Source: Candidatus Methanimicrococcus labiotermitis (lineage in GTDB: Archaea; Halobacteriota; Methanosarcinia; Methanosarcinales; Methanosarcinaceae). Taken from it: DNA of 64,000 nucleotides. Of the stretch, positions 40,997 through 50,654 are shown in pieces (the stretch's first letter is position 1; the number at the start of each line of letters is the position of its first letter). Location: assembly GCA_009784005.1 (NCBI GenBank), contig WRCE01000005.1, positions 1-64,000 of the forward strand. Direction: 5' to 3'. Position numbers and translations under genes: made by a program. Under the pieces are notes generated by a model. The model searched no databases, was not told the DNA's origin, and saw nothing but the letters and a program-made list of their open reading frames with translations.

Positions 40997-41127
40997 AGTA
41001 TCTGCTTCTGAAAAAGCGATATATAAATAAAAAGGTTGCTTCAAGAATTGCGGCGGCGCCTCTCTTCGCCTCAATTCTTTGACAATTCTCTGACAATTCA
41101 TTGACAAATCGTTGACAATTCTTTGAC

Positions 41128-41766
41128 TCATTTTTCGTTTTGAAAACAGAATTGGCAGATTTTCCGCCCGCCGGATTCAACGCAGCGCGCCGTGCCGACG
41201 GATTCGCCGCAAACGGGGCAAATGATATTGTCAAAAATTTTGGCTTTTTCGGGAACCGGCATTTGCGGTTCTTTGATGTCATAAATTCGGCTGCCGGGTG
41301 TTGATAAAACGTCATCGACGCGCTGCTTGGAGAGTTCATGATAACGGGCGGCTTCGCCTTCGGATGCCGTCTTTGACATCACTTTGGCGCGAAGAGCGTC
41401 CATTTCGGGATTCGGTTTAAAAAAATCCGCGCGCATGACCAAACGAACGGCTTTTCCGCCGCGTTTGTAAAATGAAAAGGCTGTTTTGCCCCAGTTGTTA
41501 ACGATTAAGTTACCCTTTCCCGCCGTGCATCCGAGAATGGTTTGAATGGAATCCACCGTACATGAATCCGTTTCTGTAATCACGACGACTTCTTCGTCTT
41601 CCGAATAATCCAAATCCAACAATTCTTTGGCGTAAAGGGCGGCAACGTAGCCGAGCGCCAGACCGCCGCAAGAATGGCCGTGAAATGCAATGGCATCATC
41701 GTATGTACGTTTTGTAATCTCGTTGAGTAAGGAATTTGAATTCATAACACTAAATTGGAATATCAC
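41128..41766 (-). CDS. FmdE family protein with C-terminal zinc-finger-like CxxC motifs
   Basis: YDDAIAFHGHSCGGLALGYVAALYAKELL...TETDSCTVDSIQTILGCTAGKGNLIVNNWGKTAFSFY; IICPVCGESV. Confidence 0.9.
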   Translation of the reverse strand: MIFQFSVMNSNSLLNEITKRTYDDAIAFHGHSCGGLALGYVAALYAKELLDLDYSEDEEVVVITETDSCTVDSIQTILGCTAGKGNLIVNNWGKTAFSFYKRGGKAVRLVMRADFFKPNPEMDALRAKVMSKTASEGEAARYHELSKQRVDDVLSTPGSRIYDIKEPQMPVPEKAKIFDNIICPVCGESVGTARCVESGGRKICQFCFQNEK

Positions 41767-41971
41767 CTATTTAAATTTATTCAAAATACGAATCGCTGTC
41801 ACCTGTTAACAAAAGAAGGGGCAAAAGAGGCTTTAAAGTTTGTCAGAATAAATGTTAAATATGTTAAAATTCATCGGAGTTGTTGCTAACATTTTAAAAT
41901 TTTGTAAGATATTTGAATGAATATGAGAAAATAATACTTCAAATTGTTCTCAAAAGGTTAAGGGTAAAAAC

Positions 41972-43123
41972 ATGAGATTTCAAACAAAAACAACCTTCGC
42001 GATATTTGCATTTTTAATGGCAATTCTTCTTTTGGCCGCCCCGTTTTCAGGGTGTCTCGGAAATTCCAATGACAGCGGCAGCGATAAAGAAACAGTAACG
42101 ATCATTGATGCGTTTGGACGAAGCGTAACGGTTCCCGATAATCCCGAAAGAATCGCTGTCAGCGGCTCGGGTTCCATGAGATATTTCGTTTATCTGGGTG
42201 TCGTTGACCGCGTTGTCGCTGTTGATTATCAGGACAGCGGCACCTTCACCATGGTCAGCGACAAGCGCCCGTATGCTTTGGCGCACCCCGAAATCAGAAA
42301 TAATCCGATGCTGGGCACAACCAAAGGCGCTGTTGATGCCGAACGTCTTTTGGGAGCGAACCCCGATGTCTTGTTTGTCTCGGCAACCTCAGCCGCAGAA
42401 GTCGCGGCCGCCGACATGATTCAGTCCAAGACAGGCATTCCCGTTGTTTTGTTCTTTTCGGGCAATTACGCCTCAGATAAAGAAGAAATTGACAAATCAC
42501 TTCTCATGGTCGGCAAAATTCTCCATAAAGAACAGCGCGCTGAAGAAGTCATTCAGTATTTCAGTGACACGTTAAAGGATTTGGAAAATCGGGTAAAAGA
42601 TGTGCCCGTCTCCGATAAAACCGTCTACGTCGGCGGCGTTGCGTATAACGGCCCACACGGCTTAAACGGCACCAACCCGATTTATTTGCCTTTCATCATC
42701 TTAAAAGCCGACAACGTGGCAGCCGGCGTCCCGCTGACCGGTTCAAGCACGGGATACGCTCTCGTTGCCAAAGAAAAAATACTGGAATGGGACCCCGATA
42801 TCATTTTCGTGGACGTCGAAACCTCGACAGCCGCCGGCGGAGGCGCGTTTTTTGAATTGAGAAACGACGCGTCTTACAGAGAGTTGTCCGCCGTCAAATC
42901 CGGCGAAGTATACGCCGTCAACCCCCACACGTCCATGGGCGTCAACCACGAAACGGCACTCGCCAACTGCTACTACATCGGAAAAATCCTGTACCCCGAA
43001 CAATTCAAAGACATCGACCCCGCCCAAAAAGCAGACGAGATTTATACATTCATCGTCGGCAAACCCGTTTTTGACCAAATAAAAGAAAACGCTGACGGAC
43101 TGTCTTACACAAGGGTCGGCTGA
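41972..43123 (+). CDS. ABC transporter periplasmic/substrate-binding protein (iron-siderophore/cobalamin type)
   Basis: Lipoprotein-like N-terminus LLLAAPFSGCLG; VTIIDAFGRSVTVPDNPERIAVSGSGSMRYFVYLG fold; followed by FecCD permease and ATPase. Confidence 0.9.
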   Translation: MRFQTKTTFAIFAFLMAILLLAAPFSGCLGNSNDSGSDKETVTIIDAFGRSVTVPDNPERIAVSGSGSMRYFVYLGVVDRVVAVDYQDSGTFTMVSDKRPYALAHPEIRNNPMLGTTKGAVDAERLLGANPDVLFVSATSAAEVAAADMIQSKTGIPVVLFFSGNYASDKEEIDKSLLMVGKILHKEQRAEEVIQYFSDTLKDLENRVKDVPVSDKTVYVGGVAYNGPHGLNGTNPIYLPFIILKADNVAAGVPLTGSSTGYALVAKEKILEWDPDIIFVDVETSTAAGGGAFFELRNDASYRELSAVKSGEVYAVNPHTSMGVNHETALANCYYIGKILYPEQFKDIDPAQKADEIYTFIVGKPVFDQIKENADGLSYTRVG

Positions 43124-43127
43124 TTGA

Positions 43128-43310
43128 AGAAAAACGATTGAAGCGGGTTGATTGAAACCAAGTGGTTGAAAACGATTGATTGAAACCAAGTGGTTGAAAA
43201 CGATTGATTGAAACCAAGTGGTTGAAAATGATTGATTGAAACCAAGTGGTTGAAAACAATTGATTGAAACCAAGTGGTTGAAAACGACTGGTTGAAAACA
43301 ATTGATCAAA
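43128..43310. repeat. Tandem repeat, 28-bp unit aaccaagtggttgaaaacgattgattga, about 6 copies
   Basis: Direct reading. Confidence 0.95.
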
Positions 43311-43353
43311 ATCAATCTGCATCGATCTGCCCGCCGTTTCAGGAGGAAAATAA

Positions 43354-44418
43354 ATGCATTTAGAAGACGGGGTAAAGCCGGCGGTCTATAAAAAATACAT
43401 CGCCCGAAAAGTAGGCATCATCACAGGCATGTTTATCTTTTTGGTTTTTTTTGCTCTGTTCGCCGTTTCAGTCGGCTCGATTTACATTCCGATCCCCGAT
43501 GTCATTCAAACGCTTTTGGGCGGGCCCGGCACAAGCCTTTATGAACGCGTCATTTGGAACATACGCATTCCTCAAATTATTACCGCAATTGTTGCCGGCG
43601 CGGGTTTGGCAATCGCCGGCGCTGCGATGCAATCGGTTTTGAAAAACCCGATGGCGTCACCCTATACGCTTGGCCTCTCCAATGCCGCAGCGTTTGGCGC
43701 CGCTGTCGGTATTTTAATCTTCGGTTTCGGCGCGACCGGCAGCAGCGCCATGGAAGCGTTTACAATAAATAATCCATACCTCATCACGATTTGCGCTTTT
43801 GTTTTCAGCATGCTGGCGGCTTTGATCATCCTCGCCATTGCAAAAGTTCGTTCAACGTCGCCCGAAGTCATTATTTTGGCGGGCGTCGCGATGAATACGC
43901 TTGCCGTCGCCGGCCTTGCCGCCATTCAATATTTCGTGGATGAGTCAAAGGTCGCAGCAATCGTTTTCTGGCAGTTCGGCGATGTCGCCCGCGCGGGCTG
44001 GACAGAACTTTCAATCATCACCGCCGTCTTTTTAATTTGTTTTATTTATTTCATTTGGAAACGCTGGGACCTCAATGCCATGGACGCGGGCGATGAAACC
44101 GCGAAAAGTTTGGGTGTCAACGCCTCCCGCCTTCGCTTCGTCAGCATGATGGCGGCATCCCTCATCAGCGCCGTCGTCGTTTCCTTTTTGGGCGTCATCG
44201 GCTTTGTCGGATTGGTGTGCCCGCACATTATGCGGCGCTTAATCGGTGATGACCAGCGTTACCTGATCATCGGAACCGCCGTCTGCGGCGCGCTTTTGCT
44301 TTTGGTTGCCGACACCATTGCCCGAACAATGATTTCCCCGCATGTGCTGCCCGTCGCAATCATCACCGCGTTCCTCGGCGCTCCGGTCTTTTTATACTTA
44401 ATCATGAAGAGGAGATAA
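43354..44418 (+). CDS. FecCD/BtuC family ABC transporter permease
   Basis: RVIWNIRIPQIITAIVAGAGLAIAGAAMQSVLKNPMASPYTLGLSNAAAFGAAVGIL; FLGVIGFVGLVCPHIMRRLIGDDQRYL. Confidence 0.95.
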   Translation: MHLEDGVKPAVYKKYIARKVGIITGMFIFLVFFALFAVSVGSIYIPIPDVIQTLLGGPGTSLYERVIWNIRIPQIITAIVAGAGLAIAGAAMQSVLKNPMASPYTLGLSNAAAFGAAVGILIFGFGATGSSAMEAFTINNPYLITICAFVFSMLAALIILAIAKVRSTSPEVIILAGVAMNTLAVAGLAAIQYFVDESKVAAIVFWQFGDVARAGWTELSIITAVFLICFIYFIWKRWDLNAMDAGDETAKSLGVNASRLRFVSMMAASLISAVVVSFLGVIGFVGLVCPHIMRRLIGDDQRYLIIGTAVCGALLLLVADTIARTMISPHVLPVAIITAFLGAPVFLYLIMKRR

Positions 44419-44456
44419 AATGAATCGGGAAAACAAAATGAGTCGAGGGAGATAAA

Positions 44457-45209
44457 ATGATTCTTCAAGTCAACGGCGTTCATTTCCGTTACAAAAGCCG
44501 AAAAGTGCTCAACGATATCAATTTCAGCGTTAATAAAGGAGAAATTCTCGCCATCATGGGCCCCAACGGCGTCGGCAAGAGCACGCTTCTCAAATGCATG
44601 GACATGATTTTAAAACCAAGTGTCGGCGCCGTCCTTGTCGACAGCGCGGATATCTCAAAAATGCCCAAGCAAGAAATCGCCAAAAACATCGGTTACGTTG
44701 CGCAGCGCGGCGACGTTTCAAGAATGACCGTATTTGACGCCGTTTTGCTTGGAAGAAAGCCTCATATCGGCCTGACAGTGAGTGAAAATGATTATAAGAT
44801 CGTTGATGCCGCTTTAAAAAGATTCGGCCTTGAAGACATGCAGCTTCGCAGCATTGACGAATTAAGCGGCGGCGAACTTCAAAAAGTTTGTATCTGCCGC
44901 GCCATCGCACAGGAACCCGGTGTCCTTTTGTTAGATGAGCCGACAAGCAGTCTGGACCTGCACAACCAGCTGGAAATTCTCAATATCATCAAAAACGTCA
45001 CCGCCGGCCACAATACAGCAACCGTTTTGACAATGCATGACATGAACTTGGCGCTTCGTTTCGCCGACAAATTCGTTTTCATGAAAGACGGCGAAATCCG
45101 CGACGCCTGCAACGCGCAGGGCGTCACGCCCGAGATTATCGAAAATATTTACGGCGTTAAAGTCCACCTTGAATATTTTAAAGGAATGCCGTATGTGATT
45201 CCCGTTTGA
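44457..45209 (+). CDS. ABC transporter ATP-binding protein (iron/cobalamin type)
   Basis: IMGPNGVGKSTLLKCMDMI, IDELSGGELQKVCICRAIAQEPGVLLLDEPTSSLDLHNQ. Confidence 0.96.
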   Translation: MILQVNGVHFRYKSRKVLNDINFSVNKGEILAIMGPNGVGKSTLLKCMDMILKPSVGAVLVDSADISKMPKQEIAKNIGYVAQRGDVSRMTVFDAVLLGRKPHIGLTVSENDYKIVDAALKRFGLEDMQLRSIDELSGGELQKVCICRAIAQEPGVLLLDEPTSSLDLHNQLEILNIIKNVTAGHNTATVLTMHDMNLALRFADKFVFMKDGEIRDACNAQGVTPEIIENIYGVKVHLEYFKGMPYVIPV

Positions 45210-45368
45210 TTCGATGCTGTGTACCGGAATCGGTGTGTCAAAATCGGTATGCAAAAACGGCGTGTCAAAATCAGTATGCAGAAATAGTGTTCAGAACCGT
45301 GCGTCAGAACCGTGTATCAAAATCAGTGTATCGTAACAAAACGATTCGCGGCAACCCAAAAAAAAAGA

Positions 45369-45393
45369 CGGCAGTAAATAATTTCGTCTGCCG
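45369..45393 (-). terminator. Terminator-like hairpin CGGCAG/CTGCCG followed by T-run on the minus strand
   Basis: Minus strand: CGGCAGacgaaattatttaCTGCCGtctttttttt. Confidence 0.5.
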
Positions 45394-45488
45394 CCTTTCT
45401 CCATGAGGTTGGTTTAATTACGTTCTCTTGTTTGTTCCGTTTTTAGTGGTTTGTTTTTTTGGTTACAGGGTGTGGGGTTTACTGCTTT

Positions 45489-45521
45489 TGGACCCGTGCC
45501 TTCAAAGGAGAGCCGGGTCCA
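45489..45521. other. Hairpin TGGACCCG/CGGGTCCA in a 780-bp non-coding gap
   Basis: Direct reading. Confidence 0.8.
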
Positions 45522-45992
45522 TGGATTTTGTGTTAGGGTTTTGAACCAAGCGATGCTTGATTCCGGTCTTCGGCAGCCTTTATCCGGAATTATGTCCGAA
45601 ACTGCCGAAAATCGGGATCAAACAATATCGACCGATTTCACACAACAATCGATTATGTTTGGCTTTGTTATCTGTTTTCACTTTTGTTTTCGTTTTTTAA
45701 GTAATTGTTTTTGCAGGTGATTTCGTTTTTCAGACAAACATTGAACATCGAACGGATGTTTCGTGCTTGCCTTCAACCATTGTAAACCATAAACTGATTT
45801 TTAGTTTACAATGTGTTTAAGGACATACCGGTATATAAAGTTTTTGAAGCCCCGGGTTTTGCGTGAATAGTCTTAAAATTGAGTAATTAACATTCAACTC
45901 ATATCTTTTTCATGCATCTGTATTTTTGTGCAGAAATTGTTCAAATAAAAGCAGGTAAATTGAAATATAAAAACCAAATTAAATAATAAAAT

Positions 45993-46976
45993 ATGAGAGC
46001 CTTAAAGCAGATAATAAATTTCTTTGAAGATAATCGAATATTAACTTTTGTGTTGTGTTTTTTTATTTTAGTTGTCATTTTTTTTACATATATATATTTA
46101 ATCAATCTCTCCTTGCGTTCATTTTATTTGATTATTACATTAATCGGTAGTGATCAATCGATTATTGAAAACGTAAATACAGAAATTTTGATTTTACCAC
46201 CATTAAATGAAGTAGTAACACCATTGCTTAGCTTATTGTTTTTTACAATAATTTGTTTAGTTGGATATTTGGTGAATAGAGAAATATTATATAACCTTCA
46301 GAATTCGTCTAGTGAATACGAATTTATAGGGAAGGGGAAATTAATAAGCATTAGTAAAGCTTTTTACATATATATAAAAATCATATCTATAATTGTTCTG
46401 ATTCTAACAGTTGTTGCAGCATTTATAATAATATATAAATATATATTTCAGTTATATGACATAATTAGTGACGCTGCATTAATCAGCTTTTGTATATTAA
46501 TGGCATCTGTAATTTTCTCTTATTTTTCATCCATTGAACCATATTATCAAAGGAAAAATGAAAAGAAGACAGAACTTATGAAATCAACCCATGAGGAGAT
46601 TGAAAATATTGAATATATGTTGAAAGAATATTGTCATCCTTTACTGGAAAAAATAAATGAAATATCAAACCTTTACGCTTCCATAGGGTTTGAGATGAAT
46701 CAAGAAGTATTAACAGATATTATTAAAAATTCATTTGAGCTTGAAACGTATTTGGAAAATAAATATGCGGATTCTGTCATTAATGAAAACATTAAACTGT
46801 ATATAAAAACTATAAAAAACTACAATTATTATGAGATGAAAATCATTGAATTAAGAGAGTTGAGGTCTGTATATTTAATTTTTTATTATTTTGTATCAAA
46901 CCGAATGAATGAATTAGGAAAGCAAAAAAAAGAATATGAAGATTTTTTTGCAAAGTTGCGATTTGATTATTACTAA
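45993..46976 (+). CDS. Hypothetical membrane protein (about 4 TM, cytoplasmic coiled-coil C-terminus), AT-rich
   Basis: Intact 327-aa ORF with clear hydrophobic segments. Confidence 0.7.
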   Translation: MRALKQIINFFEDNRILTFVLCFFILVVIFFTYIYLINLSLRSFYLIITLIGSDQSIIENVNTEILILPPLNEVVTPLLSLLFFTIICLVGYLVNREILYNLQNSSSEYEFIGKGKLISISKAFYIYIKIISIIVLILTVVAAFIIIYKYIFQLYDIISDAALISFCILMASVIFSYFSSIEPYYQRKNEKKTELMKSTHEEIENIEYMLKEYCHPLLEKINEISNLYASIGFEMNQEVLTDIIKNSFELETYLENKYADSVINENIKLYIKTIKNYNYYEMKIIELRELRSVYLIFYYFVSNRMNELGKQKKEYEDFFAKLRFDYY

Positions 46977-47113
46977 TAATTTAAGGATTTCACAAAATTA
47001 TTTTTATGCAAAAACAAATCCATGTGCACTAAGATCAGATTAATTATTTGACTTTTCATGCAAATCCTCATTGTATTTAAAAAATGAAGAGTAATGAATA
47101 ACAATGAAAAATA

Positions 47114-48178
47114 ATGTTGGCAATAATGAAAATTTCAAAAAAAAATGATATCATTAGAAAACGCATGACAAACAAAGAAATCCCGATGACGCCCGAAATT
47201 AAAGCGTTTTTGCTTTCAATCGGAACAGCCCGCGCCGAAGATGACGGCCTGATAATGCCGGCGTTGAAATCAACAGCCGGCCCGAGCGCAGGAAGCGGCG
47301 GGTCTGTTTTCATCACTTCTAACGGCTGCCGCCTTCGTTTGAGCATTGATAAAAATTCACCTGTCACGATTCGAAAAACGGATGATTCGGGAAATGTCGC
47401 CGTTTACATATCGGGAACAAAAGAGCCGATTATGACCGGAAGAATCGAATCCGTTCCGGCGCACTGCCCCGATCAAATTTACCTCAACCTGTCCGAAAAA
47501 TGCGTTTACGACTGCAAATACTGCTCCGTCCCAAAACTTTCGGGGCGCACAAAAACAAAAGAGGAAAGCCTTGAAATTGTCAAAAACGCTTTCAAAAAGG
47601 AAACGGTCAAAGCGATTTCAATCACATCGGGCGTTGAAAATACGCCGGAAGGCGAGCTTGAGCGGGTGCTTGACCTGATGCCGGAAATCATCAAGTACGG
47701 CGTTCCTGTCGGCGTTTCCATATACGCCGTGCCCGGCGGGTCAAAAAGATTGAAAGATGCCGGCGTTTCTGAAGTCAAATACAACGTTGAAACCGCGGAT
47801 TCCGAAATATTTAAAAACGTCTGCCCCGGACTCGCCGAAACAATTGTTTGGACCGAAATGGAAGAAGCGGTTCGCGTTTTCGGCAAAGGCAAAGTTTACA
47901 GCAACGTGATTGCCGGCCTTGGTGAAACCGATGATGCCATGGAACAAACAATCGAAAAACTGGCGAAAATCGGCGTCATCGCCTGCGTCCGCCCCGTTTT
48001 TGAAAACCCACTCCGCGCGGGAGAGTGTTTTATGGAACGGCCTTCAAAGGAACGGCTTTTGAAATTATTTGACATACAAAAAAGAATGAGTCAAAAATAC
48101 GGCCTGCATCCCGAAAAATCCGAAACGATGTGTTCGTTATGCACCGGATGCGATATGGTGCCATTCAGAGACGGCTGA
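47114..48178 (+). CDS. Radical SAM protein
   Basis: QIYLNLSEKCVYDCKYCSVPKLSGRTKTKEES (CxxxCxxC); C-terminal CSLCTGCDMVPF. Confidence 0.85.
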   Translation: MLAIMKISKKNDIIRKRMTNKEIPMTPEIKAFLLSIGTARAEDDGLIMPALKSTAGPSAGSGGSVFITSNGCRLRLSIDKNSPVTIRKTDDSGNVAVYISGTKEPIMTGRIESVPAHCPDQIYLNLSEKCVYDCKYCSVPKLSGRTKTKEESLEIVKNAFKKETVKAISITSGVENTPEGELERVLDLMPEIIKYGVPVGVSIYAVPGGSKRLKDAGVSEVKYNVETADSEIFKNVCPGLAETIVWTEMEEAVRVFGKGKVYSNVIAGLGETDDAMEQTIEKLAKIGVIACVRPVFENPLRAGECFMERPSKERLLKLFDIQKRMSQKYGLHPEKSETMCSLCTGCDMVPFRDG

Positions 48179-48262
48179 TTGGCAGACAGGCAGATTGGCA
48201 GACAGGCAGATTGGCAGACAGGCAGATTGGCAGACAGGCAGATTGGCAGACAAGCTGATTGC
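48177..48262. repeat. Tandem repeat, 16-bp unit gattggcagacaggca, about 5 copies
   Basis: Direct reading. Confidence 0.95.
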
Positions 48263-48297
48263 AGAAAAATGAAAAAAAGAAAATGAAAAAAGAATCT

Positions 48298-50556
48298 TCA
48301 GCTTTTTTCGATGTGCGTCATATGTCTCGGTAAAACGGCGATTCCTTTTGATGATGAATTCATTTCAACGCCCGACATTTTCGCCTTCCCGATACCAATC
48401 GCGTTTTTCCCGAGAATGATGACTTCATCGCCGAATCGAATCGCCGGGTCTGCTTTTATAATTCCGGGCGCCATCAGCGACCCTTTGGGAAGAAAATCAT
48501 CAATCGTAACGGTGTATTGGCCGGAATAATCCGCCGATTTGATTAATTTCTCGGCGGCGGCAATTGAAAACGCCAATTGGCCGAACTGGGGAACCAAAAC
48601 GGCAAGCTGTGTTTTGCCGTCCAAAAGCATGAATTTCGGGAAATTGCCTTTGATTGTCGTTTCTTTCGTAAACAGCGAATCGGCAAGCGGGCCGAGCTGG
48701 TACCGCGCAATCGCTTTCGCTTGGTCCAACTTTTCGTCGTTTCCGCTTCTTTTCAACAATAAGGGACGCGGTTTGTGCACTCTTTCAACCGGACTTTCGG
48801 CCGGGGTCGGACTTTCTGTTGAGACCGGACTTTCTGTCAGAATGGGGATTTCTTTTGGAATGGAGGTTTCTTTTGGAATGGGGGTTTCTTTTGGCGTCGC
48901 TTCTTCAACGATTTTATCAACGGCCATTCTCAAATTTTTCAAACTTGTTTGGGACGCCGGACTCTTTTCAACCGTATACGTTATGGAAAGCCCCAGTCGC
49001 CCGGCGACGTCTTCACAAATTTCGCGGTACGCCCCGTCAACGTGGGCGATGATGTGTTTATACAGGTTTTTGTTTTTCAAAAGGTAAGTTTCGAGTAAAC
49101 CGCCAACCCATGCGCGCTCTTCCAAATCCCAGTGACCGGTGACGGTCGTATCGTAATGGGCGGCCGGATAAGTCAGTTCCAATTCTCTCGGGATGATGCC
49201 CATCGGCGACGTGATGATCAATTCATTGACGTACCTGCGGTTTCTTTCAATGGATTGAATGAACCTTTGATGCGACGCCGATATCGAATACGGTTTTTTG
49301 GATGAACACGGGAAAATGACCAATATTTCTTTTTTCGGCGGTTCATAATTTTCAACAATCCGCCGCGCAAAACGCTGAATTTCCGCGCGATTCTGTGACT
49401 CCGACGTTGTGGCGTAAATCGTGTTTCGGCGAAATGCCGGCGCCATGATTTCGGCGATTTGGCTTCTGTCAAACAATCGAATCAATCCCGTCAGCCACGT
49501 TCGCGTCCGGCACTGTCCTTCAACATATTCGCGCAAAGCCCCTCTTCGAATCTTTTCGCGAACCAAAGACATTTCAGCCTCAAGCGCGGCAATATTGTGC
49601 TCACGAAGCAGGCGGCTTTTGTCAGCGGCCGGCATCCCTCTTAAATCCGCCGCCGTTTTTCCAAAGCAAGCGGCGCACCGGCAAGGCAATTCCGTCATGT
49701 CTTCCAAGAAAAACGTGCCGGCGGCAGTCATATATTTGCCGGAAAAAGCGGCGATTTCCGCGCGCGTTGTGTCAAGCAAGTCGGCGCCGAGATAAATCAA
49801 AACGGCAACGTTTTCGGGCGTCGCCAAGTTCGGCAGCCAAAGCGCCGAATCCGCCGGCAGCCGTTCTTTAACATTTCGGAAAGCTTCAAAGAAACCGATA
49901 GCGTCATCATCAAACGTGCCGGCGCTTTCCATGATGTAAACGTCGCAGCCGGTTTTTTCAGCGGCAAACTCATTTTCGGCGGTAAAATCATCAGAGGCAG
50001 ACTCATCAGAGACAAACTCGTTTTCGCCGGCAAACTCGTTTTCGTCAACAAACTCATTTTCACCGGCAAAATCGGGTTGATGTGAATTGATTTCGGTTTC
50101 TGATACACCTGACGTTTCGCCACAAACGCACGCCGGCTCAGGCTTTTTAGAATACCGAATCGGGCGAATCATGGCGGCTGTCGGGCGTTTTCTGACGAGT
50201 TCCGCCGCCAACGTTTGTTCAAAGATTTTACGCCGGCGCTTTTCATTTTCTTCTTCGGAATAGGTCAGCGTGAATTGGTTTCTCGGTAAAATTAAAAGCT
50301 GCCCGTCTCCCGATTTTTGAATCTTTTCAAGAAAAACGGCCGCGTTTCTGTCGTCATCCGTTCCGCTGTTCCAAAGCGTTCCGAGATTTTTGACAAGATA
50401 AGAATCATCGGCGGCGGTTTTCGCTGAATCGATTAAAAAGGGCGTTTGGATAAAAGGAAAAGGCGCCGCTTCTTTTTTGGCGCCGTTTGAATAAATGTAA
50501 AGTTTTCCGATACGAGCAGGACCGTCTCGTTCATCGATTTCAAAGAATTTAGTCAT
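48298..50556 (-). CDS. arcS: Archaeosine synthase subunit alpha / TgtA2-like protein with PUA domain
   Basis: FFEIDERDGPARIGKLYIYSNGAKKEAAPFPFIQTP; VIFPCSSKKPYSISASHQRF; ITSPMGIIPRELELTYPAAHYDTTVTGHWD; C-terminal PUA-like region. Confidence 0.88.
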   Translation of the reverse strand: MTKFFEIDERDGPARIGKLYIYSNGAKKEAAPFPFIQTPFLIDSAKTAADDSYLVKNLGTLWNSGTDDDRNAAVFLEKIQKSGDGQLLILPRNQFTLTYSEEENEKRRRKIFEQTLAAELVRKRPTAAMIRPIRYSKKPEPACVCGETSGVSETEINSHQPDFAGENEFVDENEFAGENEFVSDESASDDFTAENEFAAEKTGCDVYIMESAGTFDDDAIGFFEAFRNVKERLPADSALWLPNLATPENVAVLIYLGADLLDTTRAEIAAFSGKYMTAAGTFFLEDMTELPCRCAACFGKTAADLRGMPAADKSRLLREHNIAALEAEMSLVREKIRRGALREYVEGQCRTRTWLTGLIRLFDRSQIAEIMAPAFRRNTIYATTSESQNRAEIQRFARRIVENYEPPKKEILVIFPCSSKKPYSISASHQRFIQSIERNRRYVNELIITSPMGIIPRELELTYPAAHYDTTVTGHWDLEERAWVGGLLETYLLKNKNLYKHIIAHVDGAYREICEDVAGRLGLSITYTVEKSPASQTSLKNLRMAVDKIVEEATPKETPIPKETSIPKEIPILTESPVSTESPTPAESPVERVHKPRPLLLKRSGNDEKLDQAKAIARYQLGPLADSLFTKETTIKGNFPKFMLLDGKTQLAVLVPQFGQLAFSIAAAEKLIKSADYSGQYTVTIDDFLPKGSLMAPGIIKADPAIRFGDEVIILGKNAIGIGKAKMSGVEMNSSSKGIAVLPRHMTHIEKS

Positions 50557-50582
50557 AGCCTCTTAAATCATGTCATCCGATA

Positions 50583-50637
50583 AAAAGCCTTTTTAAAAGC
50601 CGCCTTTTTAAAAGCCGCCTTTTTAAAAACCGCCTTT
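50583..50637. repeat. Tandem repeat, 15-bp unit gccgcctttttaaaa
   Basis: Direct reading. Confidence 0.9.
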
Positions 50638-50654
50638 TCTTGTAAACTATTTAT

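Noticed and set aside
39950-41011. 353-aa + strand ORF
   Set aside because: Antisense to the clearly conserved UbiD-family gene; looks like a shadow ORF.
43128-43310. CRISPR-like regularly spaced repeats
   Set aside because: Units are directly adjacent with no unique spacers and there are no cas genes; it is a simple tandem array. The same applies to the arrays at 1, 10334, 15068 and 48177.
45451-45720. 89-aa ORF MFFWLQGVGFTAFG...
   Set aside because: No SD, no family, odd composition; kept only as part of the unexplained gap finding.
45360-45810. RNase P or SRP RNA in the 780-bp gap
   Set aside because: Did not find the conserved GAGGAAAGUCC or SRP domain IV-like sequences on either strand.
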